Assembly (NCBI GenBank): GCA_027459625.1
Contig: DAIDHP010000013.1
Location: 22,398 to 86,397, forward strand
Length of the DNA stretch: 64,000 bases
Direction of reading: 5' to 3'
Source of the DNA: Chthonomonadales bacterium
GTDB lineage: Bacteria > Armatimonadota > Chthonomonadetes > Chthonomonadales > CAJBBX01
In this document: in pieces, positions 35,114 through 43,500 of the stretch
Layout: each line of letters begins with the position of its first letter
Position numbering within the stretch: the stretch's first letter is position 1
Program-made: the position numbers and the translations under genes
Notes under the pieces: model-generated
What the model was told of the DNA's origin: nothing
Seen by the model: only the letters and a program-made list of their open reading frames with translations
The model's database searches: none

Positions 35114-38100
35114 CTATCTCAATACGGTGAAGGGCTGAATAGCTCTTACAACCTCACCGTTTGAATTAACGGCGGTAACTTCCACGAGATACGTGCCCAT
35201 AGGCACCGACCTCCCGTTCATATCCTTGCCATTCCACACCATGTTTACGGTTCCGGTGCTAACGGCGCGGCTCGCTAACTCAGATATGGCCTGACCGGTG
35301 GCATTTATAATCTGCACTTTACAGGTAGCATTACCGGAGATGGTGAACCCGATGTTCGTCGTGCCAACCCCTCTTCCTCCAACGGAATTCGCAAAGAGAT
35401 TCATAATCCGTATCTCGTTATTGAGACTTGTATCGGATGTGATTGTGTATTTACGTGATTGCGAACCCGGGGCGGACTGGAACGACACGGATGATGTGGA
35501 TCGCATATTTGTAACTTGCCCTGTGACGTTATCCTTGATTAGCAATGTGACGCCCCTAGGTAACCTGCTGGTATCCCAGCTTACAATCACGCTTTTATTA
35601 ACTTGGTCCGTGCTTACCTCGATATTCCAACTCTTTGAACCGCTCATGGACTGTAAGTCTTGTGAGTAAACGCCAGACCGGTTCCCCCAATCCGTATGCA
35701 CAGCGCCTATGGACACGTAAGGCGACACGAGCGGAGGCTTGGGAATATCCATTCGGGTCAAACTATCGGACGCCTGAGCGTTCTGACCTATGTAGTTCTG
35801 AGAATCCCTTAGGCTTCCACATGAGGCGATTAGCTGCACGGACCATCCCTTGCCGGTATTGGTATTTACCGCAGGAACGGTAACGGACCGCGTTAGCGTT
35901 AAAGGTGGAACCACAAGAGAGATATTACTGGATGTCGTAAGCGCAATCCAATATCCCTGCCAAGGTTGAAGTAATCCATTAGGCAATGTCTCCACTTGGT
36001 ACCCGGCGGAGGTGTAATTGTAAATATCTGGAAGCAGGTAACCCGCATCCGCAGCCTGTCCTATGGTCATTCGTCCTCCGGGAGTATCCACCAAAACGGA
36101 GTTGAAAGGCACCGTGTAGGGGAATGGATCACCGATCATATTCCAGGATATAGCGATACCATTGCCCGTGCCGGGGGTGCTGCTCGGCTGCAACGGAATG
36201 ACGACAGGCGAGTTGGTCAACGGCTGCCCCTTGGTAAGCACCGATATGGACGTTTGAAAAATTCCAAAATATCCAAGCCCGATAGGAGCCACGGATGTGG
36301 TCGAGCCATCGGGATGCGGCTGCGCCCCAGGCGGATTGAAGGATGCGAACGAGTTTTGCGTCCCTGAGGAATTGTAAAACTCATAGGATTGCGCCGCGTT
36401 GTTCCAGCGAGATAGCGAGAAAGATGAGCCGAAATAATTCGACGGAGTCGTGTTTGAAGCGTAATACGGGATGGAGAAAAACTGCAATCCCGTTGCTAAT
36501 TGATGCGGCACGATAACAAACGTCACCGAATCGGTAACGGGAGTGGTGGATATCGTCGGATTCACCCCCGAAACGGCTATCACATGCTTTCCGGGTGACA
36601 AAGTCTCATTAGTGATAACTACATCGTATTGTACCGGACTGGAGCTTGATGATGATGTAATCGCGTTTTGGACTTCCGATTGGGTCGGAGTATAATTCGT
36701 TCCATCGAATGTGATGGTGAGGTCCGCAAGAGGAACCTGGTAAACTCGTATGTCCACATAGGGGTTCAGCGACTCCACAGGCTGCGGTGTTACCGCTCCC
36801 GCTTGCAGAGAGGCTTTCCCGCCTGCGCCTTGTGGTGAAAGAATGATGACATTGGAAACCACTTTTTGCAGAGCCGCATTCAAATCCACAATTCCCGCAC
36901 CATAGAAAGCGTGGGTTGGGTCGGGAGTTGTGCCGGCTTGGACGGTGGATGTAAGGTCGCTAACCACTTGATCCGGGGTCACTCCCGGAACGGATAGTAA
37001 CAACGCCGCCGCACCGGAAACCTGCGGGGTCGCCATGGAGGTGCCCTCAAGATAATCATATCCAGGCGTATTCACGCTCGATGTGGCTGCCATTGGAATC
37101 GTGCTGTAAATACCGTTGTCCGTTGGCTCATCCCCTCCAGGAGCGGCTATTGTAGTGTAAGGCCGCGCCTCGGAATAGGATGAATGCTCCTTTCCTTTTC
37201 CGCACGCAGCCACGCACATGATATGAACCGGGTCCACTTGGCAAAGATAGGCGGGATCGGATGCCCAATTCTGCTCGGCGACGCCTCCATCCGTTCCAGC
37301 ATAATTATTTCCGGCTGCGATGCAAAATATGATTCCTTCTTTTGCGAGAGTCAATATCTCTTGATCATGAGGGGACAAATTGGCTAAGTCGGGCGTATCG
37401 TTTTGAACCAATGCGCCGAGACTCAAATTCACCACAAACTGCATGGTTGGATTTGCCTGTTTCTCTTGGAGGATATACTGAAACGCGCTAAGCAATGCCG
37501 CGTCCGTAAAGCCCCCGTTTTCGGTGCCTGCGCAAATAGGCAGGAGTTTCACATTATTCCAATCCACCCCGCATATCCCAATTCCATTGTTTCCTTGAGC
37601 GAGTGCTATCCCCGCCACGTGAGTTCCGTGTATATCCACGGATGGAGTCACGGGATTAGGGTTGTTTGTTATGGTCGGAGTGTTAATGGTATTGATGCCG
37701 GGCAATAATCTGCTCGCAGGAAATTCATCGGAGTGGTTGGCTATATCCACGCCGGTATCCACCACGCATACCGCAACGTTCGATTCCCCCTTCTCCATCA
37801 CCCAAGCCTCGGGGCAATTCATCAGCAGCTTGTCCCATTGATTAGTGAACCCTGGATCGTTTGGGGTAACGGAAGGAGTGGTTGTGGTAGTCGTGCCTGT
37901 CTGATAGATATACAATATATTGTTTGGTCCCGCGTATATAACTTTGCCCGAAGCTTTCAAAGCGGCGACAGCATTAAGTGTGTCGGTATCCGTGGCGGAA
38001 CTTCCCAGTTGCAAACGATATGCGATTTGATTTCCCGCCGTATCAACCGCCCCGAATGACTGTACCACTGTAGCGTTAACGGTGGACGCAAGAGTCGTCA

Positions 38101-38266
38101 CGTCATTGGGAGACATGGCCTTGGGGACCGTAATCATGATTTGTCCCGTTACAAACGTCTTACGATTGCCGCCGTTATTAACAGCCATGGCGGAATTGAC
38201 ATTGACGATCGTGCATAACAGGATCGCCATACATATGAGTAGAAATTCTCGGATACCTGACCTCAT
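35114..38266 (-). CDS. Secreted S8 subtilisin-like protease with shared C-terminal cassette
   Basis: A 1050-residue serine protease with signal peptide (REFLLICMAILLCTIV) and a propeptide-like N-terminal region. The catalytic triad is visible: Asp in VAVCVVDTGVD, His in DIHGTHVAGIA, Ser in GTSMATPQVSGAAALL, with the oxyanion Asn in AAGNNYAG. After about residue 490 come beta domains and the cassette (LQFFSIPYYASN, WNMIGDPFPY, WQGYWIAL, HTDWGNRSGVYSQDLQS) and a FlgD-type Ig fold ending TVLR. SD AGGAG is 9 nt from ATG 38266. Likely an extracellular or surface protease. Confidence 0.92.
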   Translation of the reverse strand: MRSGIREFLLICMAILLCTIVNVNSAMAVNNGGNRKTFVTGQIMITVPKAMSPNDVTTLASTVNATVVQSFGAVDTAGNQIAYRLQLGSSATDTDTLNAVAALKASGKVIYAGPNNILYIYQTGTTTTTTPSVTPNDPGFTNQWDKLLMNCPEAWVMEKGESNVAVCVVDTGVDIANHSDEFPASRLLPGINTINTPTITNNPNPVTPSVDIHGTHVAGIALAQGNNGIGICGVDWNNVKLLPICAGTENGGFTDAALLSAFQYILQEKQANPTMQFVVNLSLGALVQNDTPDLANLSPHDQEILTLAKEGIIFCIAAGNNYAGTDGGVAEQNWASDPAYLCQVDPVHIMCVAACGKGKEHSSYSEARPYTTIAAPGGDEPTDNGIYSTIPMAATSSVNTPGYDYLEGTSMATPQVSGAAALLLSVPGVTPDQVVSDLTSTVQAGTTPDPTHAFYGAGIVDLNAALQKVVSNVIILSPQGAGGKASLQAGAVTPQPVESLNPYVDIRVYQVPLADLTITFDGTNYTPTQSEVQNAITSSSSSSPVQYDVVITNETLSPGKHVIAVSGVNPTISTTPVTDSVTFVIVPHQLATGLQFFSIPYYASNTTPSNYFGSSFSLSRWNNAAQSYEFYNSSGTQNSFASFNPPGAQPHPDGSTTSVAPIGLGYFGIFQTSISVLTKGQPLTNSPVVIPLQPSSTPGTGNGIAISWNMIGDPFPYTVPFNSVLVDTPGGRMTIGQAADAGYLLPDIYNYTSAGYQVETLPNGLLQPWQGYWIALTTSSNISLVVPPLTLTRSVTVPAVNTNTGKGWSVQLIASCGSLRDSQNYIGQNAQASDSLTRMDIPKPPLVSPYVSIGAVHTDWGNRSGVYSQDLQSMSGSKSWNIEVSTDQVNKSVIVSWDTSRLPRGVTLLIKDNVTGQVTNMRSTSSVSFQSAPGSQSRKYTITSDTSLNNEIRIMNLFANSVGGRGVGTTNIGFTISGNATCKVQIINATGQAISELASRAVSTGTVNMVWNGKDMNGRSVPMGTYLVEVTAVNSNGEVVRAIQPFTVLR

Positions 38267-38287
38267 TATTCAAACTCCTGTCAGAGT

Positions 38288-38318
38288 AACTCGGTCCGTC
38301 CGAAGACGGACTCGAGTT
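38288..38318 (-). terminator. Hairpin with UUCG tetraloop after the TolB/FlgT-like gene
   Basis: A GTCCGTC-TTCG-GACGGAC core (minus strand) extended by AACTCG/CGAGTT with one bulge. The tetraloop makes it very stable; no T tract follows. Probably a 3' processing or stabilising end between two minus-strand genes. Confidence 0.65.
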
Positions 38319-38348
38319 TCTTTGATGCGTAGCTACGAACTTCAGGTT

Positions 38349-40325
38349 TTAGGGGTGCGCCGGCGGAATCGGAGCCGGTGTGAACATTCTAACAGGCGAG
38401 TATATCCAACGGAACGCTCTGTCCGGATCGTGGGGATCGCCGGTAATCCAATCGACAGGACCAGGAACATCCTGGCTGTTTCTCGCGCCCACTCTCCAAT
38501 ATAGAACAGGTTGCGCCGCACCCGCAACTGGTTTGACGAAATTGGCAAAACTAGGATTGGACAGCAATATCGAGTTGGTCGTAAGGTTGAACGGCGCGGT
38601 GTATTCCTGTAGTACACCGGGGGCGCCGGAACTGGTCGACCAAATGATAGGCAATTGAGCGATGGTGGACTTGTTCTTGAAAGAACGATCCATAGACACT
38701 TCCACTACGAATTGATCGGCTCCGGCTACGCTGAACCAAGTCGGGTTGAAGTTGGTAAGGTCAACGTTAGTCGCTTGGTCGGCAGGCGTAGAGAGTACGG
38801 TCTGGTTGATCGGGGTAGCTTGACCAGAATTGACCGGAGTGGTTTCAATGTCCTTTACCGTCGTGTTGGATGTCGTACCAGTGCCCGTACCGGTGCCCGT
38901 GCCCGTGCCATTTCCTATCCCGGTGTTCGTACCGGTATTTGTGCTGCTATTGGAAATGGAAGTGGTTTCCACCACGGAACTAACTGAGTAAACATACGAT
39001 TGTCCTGTTGTAAATCCAGACACGGCATCGGCCGCCGGAACGGTTTGCGTTGCTGTTCCGCCGCCGTTGTTATTTGTTCCTCCGCCACTCGGAGGATAGG
39101 GAACTTTCAGGTAGCTGTGGTTCGTGCCGTCCCAGTAGGTGTAGGGTACTGGCTGATCGTTGTATTGGGTCACACCCACTCCGACCGCAGCAATGGGTAC
39201 TCCTGCATAATAATAGGGGTCACCGGGTGAACGCCATATGTGATACTCCAGCGTGTTCCCTCCAAAGAGGTTATCCCTCCATATGACAAGAACGCTTGGA
39301 TTGTTGTTATACAATGTGGGCTGCGCCACGACGCCCGTGACGGTCGTATTGCGCCCGCCCTGAACCGCAGAGACAATCAACACTCCGAGCAATGCCGCCA
39401 ACGCCAATGTTCCCAATGTTTTAAGTACGGTGCTGGAACTTCTTCTTCCAACATTCGCTACCTGCCCGGGAGTTACGTTATAAGCAGGCATAGGAAATAT
39501 CGCCTGGACGTGATCCTCAGGCGCGATACCTGACATGTTCTCCAGCACTTTGGCTTCGGAATCCGTCGGGTTCACCAATGTGATTCCGAGTTTGCCAACT
39601 TTCACCCCGTTACGGGTCACGAGCATCTGCATTCCTTCGGAAATACCATCGCGCGAACCGCGATTGATGATGACCTGCAGATTGTTGCCGCTGCCGACGG
39701 AGCTTAGCACGATACCGGTGGGGATATTGTACGCGAGTATCTGATTAACGCAATGCGCGGCAGCGTTGGTCACAGCCTCGTTCGCCATGGCGAGAGTGTC
39801 AGTCAAACCCGGTTTTTCAGTGGCGACGCCCACTTGCGCCGCACCGTTAATCAAGTCTCCTGACGAAGTTTGGTGCATCAGAATTTTGAGACCAACTTCG
39901 ACGGTCTTGGGAGAGTGCTTTGAATCCACTCGTATAAAGTCTATTTCGCCGGTGATATAGGAATTCGCCTGGACCTGTTGGGCGATCTTGCTTAACTCAG
40001 TCTCGCCAAAGGGAGGTACAAAACCCAAATCCTTCGTACCGCGATTGTACACCTCCTTGCGATCGATCACTTCAAACTTGCCGGATGAGGCAAGTTCCTG
40101 AGCCACCGCATCGGATGCGTAATGGGCTAGTGTGTCCCCGCCAATGTTGGTTTTGTTCACGAAATCATTCACGATCACAGTCGGTATGGAGTTGAGTGTT
40201 TCCAATGGCTGTTGAGCCCATGCGGCGCGGGGTTGAAATAGTGCGCCGGATATCGACGTGATCATCGTCACGGTCAGCAACCAACATAAAAACCGTGCTG
40301 CCTTGCTTTTTCTGATCCTTTTCAC
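38349..40325 (-). CDS. Exported CsgG/FlgT-like protein with transmembrane segment
   Basis: A 658-residue protein beginning at GTG 40325, 5 nt after an AGGACACC-type SD. The signal peptide ends near AAWAQ. Residues about 45-200 resemble the CsgG/TolB N-terminal fold (IPTVIVNDFVNKTNIGGDTL, SYITGEIDFIRVD), and 205-290 the FlgT C-terminal domain (GSRDGISEGMQMLVTRNG). A transmembrane helix (about 305-325) and a Fn3-like tail with a Gly-Thr repeat linker follow. CsgG and FlgT are envelope assembly proteins; here the gene lies among secreted-protein genes and could serve surface display or secretion. That role is inference. Confidence 0.75.
   Translation of the reverse strand: MKRIRKSKAARFLCWLLTVTMITSISGALFQPRAAWAQQPLETLNSIPTVIVNDFVNKTNIGGDTLAHYASDAVAQELASSGKFEVIDRKEVYNRGTKDLGFVPPFGETELSKIAQQVQANSYITGEIDFIRVDSKHSPKTVEVGLKILMHQTSSGDLINGAAQVGVATEKPGLTDTLAMANEAVTNAAAHCVNQILAYNIPTGIVLSSVGSGNNLQVIINRGSRDGISEGMQMLVTRNGVKVGKLGITLVNPTDSEAKVLENMSGIAPEDHVQAIFPMPAYNVTPGQVANVGRRSSSTVLKTLGTLALAALLGVLIVSAVQGGRNTTVTGVVAQPTLYNNNPSVLVIWRDNLFGGNTLEYHIWRSPGDPYYYAGVPIAAVGVGVTQYNDQPVPYTYWDGTNHSYLKVPYPPSGGGTNNNGGGTATQTVPAADAVSGFTTGQSYVYSVSSVVETTSISNSSTNTGTNTGIGNGTGTGTGTGTGTTSNTTVKDIETTPVNSGQATPINQTVLSTPADQATNVDLTNFNPTWFSVAGADQFVVEVSMDRSFKNKSTIAQLPIIWSTSSGAPGVLQEYTAPFNLTTNSILLSNPSFANFVKPVAGAAQPVLYWRVGARNSQDVPGPVDWITGDPHDPDRAFRWIYSPVRMFTPAPIPPAHP
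38876..38934 (-). repeat. Hexanucleotide tandem repeat encoding (Gly-Thr)n in the CsgG/FlgT-like gene
   Basis: Related to the tract at 34611-34672: GGNACN units encoding a Gly-Thr run inside the 40325 gene. Confidence 0.75.
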
Positions 40326-40394
40326 TCTGAGGTGTCCTCCAAGTTAGGCGATTTTAAAAAACGGCATTCGGGATGAATAACTTATTTGGATGTG

Positions 40395-40470
40395 ATGCAA
40401 AAGTCAGATCGGTCACCAGCACCGAAATCAGGCTGTAACCTCCACTCAGAAGTTAATCCGACTTTTGCAT
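40395..40470. repeat. Inverted-repeat element upstream of the CsgG/FlgT-like gene
   Basis: A perfect 11-bp inverted repeat ATGCAAAAGTC (40395-40405) and GACTTTTGCAT (40460-40470), similar in layout and in the TGCAAAA core to the elements near 32049 and 49423. Lies between two minus-strand genes in what would be the leader of the 40325 gene. Confidence 0.45.
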
Positions 40471-40511
40471 TTGTCCTATCTAAGTTATAGCAGATTTTCC
40501 CTGAATATCAG

Positions 40512-43500
40512 TTATCGATTGATAATCACAGGAGCCGTAACGCGACTCGTCTGTGAACCATCCAAGGATGTCGCTTGGATTTGAACCATGTAAACACCCA
40601 TCGGGAGATTGACCCCGTTATTATTCTTTTCATCCCATACAATCTGGTTCGTTCCAGCCGAACGAGACGCTCCGACACTTAGATCGCGAACATCGTTTCC
40701 TGTCGCATCCAGTATCTTCACCTGCACGTTGGCGGAATCACTAAGATTGAAGTTCAGATCGATTCCGGCGCCTCTCGCTCCGGCGGAGCGAGCAGTTACA
40801 TTGCTTATCACAAGGAACGTTGCCGTTGCCGGTGTGTACACCAATTTGAAGTTACGCGGTGTTGGACTCTGACCTGTTTCCCACTGGTACCCCGAATTGG
40901 ATCTCAAATCAACCACTCTGCCATTTGAGAGATCATAGAGTTTCAGCGACACTTTCCTCGGCAGTGTGGCGATCTGAGGAAGCGTTAGAGTAGCCGTTGT
41001 ATTGGCGATGTTCGTTGACACTGTGAAATTCCATGTCTGAGTTTGATCGGCGCTGGATCGAATATCGATTCCATATCCGCCAGACTTGGCTCCCCAATCG
41101 CTGTGATTGATATTGACGTTTACGTAGCGGCTTCCGAACACCGGCGGTTTCAGCATCTTAAATCGGTCGAAGCCGTCCGTCGCCTCCGAACTGACGCCAA
41201 GAATGTTACCGTCGTCTGTCATGGAACCGACATGGACTTGCAAGGCTGACGCCCATCCGCTGGTGCCTTGCAAAGCGCGCACCGGAATGGATTTGGCAAC
41301 CGATTTGGTAGAGATCACATCAATCGTCGGGTCTATTATCAACGTCATGTTATTGTAAGCCAGCATCCAGTACCCCTGCCATGGTTGCAGACTGTACGCC
41401 GGGTCCACCGTGCTGCCGTTGAAGGAGTAGAGAGCGGAGCCGATATCGCCGTTGGCTATGGCTTGGGCGTATGTTACTATTGCGCCGGATGCGGTCTTGA
41501 ACGCGGTCTTTGTGATGTCTACGTTTAATAGGAACGGATCCCCGATAAGATTCCAACCAGGAGTCAGCGAGATACTGAATGGCTGATTAGCCGGAGCGGC
41601 GGTTCCTTGTATGCTCAAAGGCAAGGCGCGAGTGTATACGATGAAATATCCCTTGCCCAGACGGAATGTGTTGGATGATGCATTCGGAGCAAAGAGGTAT
41701 TGATCCTGGTTCCACGTTGCAAACATGAACCTACCGCTCACCTGGTCCGATGACGGTACCGAAAGCAGATTGAATATCGTCTGGCTCGGGTAATCGTAAG
41801 GAGCGGACACCAACGATGTTCCCGACAGGAACGTGTAGAGTGGCTGCATCGAGAAATTCACTCCGCTGGAGAGCTTTCCGGAATTCACCGTAACGCTCTG
41901 CGAAGAGGGATTCGGCGTGTATCCGGTGGCGCTCGCCGTCAGCGTGTAGGTCGCGCCTGCGGGAACGTTGTTAATGATATAGTTGTAACTCGTTCCATCC
42001 GACGCTGTCTGCGAGGTTGCCGAAGTGGTCGTGGTCGAGACCACGTTTCCGCTTGAATCAGTCACCGTAACCGTTACGCCCGCCAGTACCGCCCCATCGA
42101 CGGATCGTGTGATCAACCCCGAGATGGAGCCCGGTGGTACCGGAGTTAACAGGATATTGGGGGCCGTCGTCGTCTGGTTGGTGATGACGCTCACATTGAT
42201 GGATGTGCTTGCGTTAAATCCGGCAGCTGTGGCAACCAACCCCCACGTGCCCGGGTCCAGACCGTTCGGTGTGGTATTCGCGTTATTGAAGCTGTAGGAA
42301 CCATCCGAAGCCGTCGTCGCTGTGACCGTCACCGTACCTCGCGTGGCTGTCACTGTCGCACCTTGAATGGGTGTGTTTGGCGTTACGGAACCATTAAGCA
42401 CCTTGCCAGTCACGATACCAGGCGCGGCTTTCAGCTCAAAGTTGAATCCCGCGTAGGTCTTCTGAGGAGCCACAACCGTGTCGCGCTGAGAAGCGATGGG
42501 GTCGTTCGGGTTCGGACACGGCAGGCTTGGCGGAATCGAGACACCGTACCCGGTTGCCGTGACTGTAACGACATATGTCACTCCTGCCGGAACATTCTGA
42601 ATGTTGTAGTTGCCGGAGCCATCCGTTGTCGCTGTAAATGTCGGTGGAGTGGTGGTTAGACCGGCAGCGTTCTGTGTCGCGGTGACTGTAGCGCCTTGGA
42701 TCGGAGTCACGCCATCCGTTTGAGTGACGGTTCCGGTTATTGTCGCAGGTGAGGCTTTGGTCATCAAAACGCCGGAAATTGATGTCACTTTCCCACCATG
42801 AATTCCGGATGCGTTGATCTTTTGTACGGCGTAACCAGCCTTGGTCGCGGTTGCATAGTAAACACCTGCGCTCACGCCGTCAATTACAAACTTGCCCGTT
42901 GAATCGGTGAGTCCCGTGTAGTCCGCTGCAGTCTGCGTGGATGCATCGTTCACATTAAACAGGCGGACAAGAACTCCAGGAAGAGGCTGTGTATTACTCG
43001 TATCGGTGACGATACCGACCACCGTTCCCGATCTCAGCCAGCAGACGATATTGTGCATGATCTCCGCGCGGCGGTTTTTCGGATAAAAGGCGTTGTAGTT
43101 GGCGGTGTCGGTGGAGATGTTGGTTACTCCGCGATAAACCTCCTCGTTGATCCCTTCTATACCGCAAGGCGCAAAGACAACGCGCTGCCCCGTGGTGGTG
43201 TCTCTGTAGTGCATGATTCCCGCGCCGCCGCCGGCGTAGGTGAAATCCGCGACGGCGTTTTGAAGCGGTTGCACCGCATCCGGGTAGGCGTCACCTGGAG
43301 CCCCCCAGTAATAATAGGTCACATTTCTGCCTGAATCCACCACCATGTGAATCGGGCTGTCATTTGGCGGACTTGTGGCGTAAATGGTTGGCCAATATTG
43401 CCCCGGGAAGAAATGCATATCGCCCAATTGCCATGGCATGAAGGATATGCTCGTGTCCGAAGGGTTAACCGCACCGTTCAGTATCTCTCCTCCGTCATCA

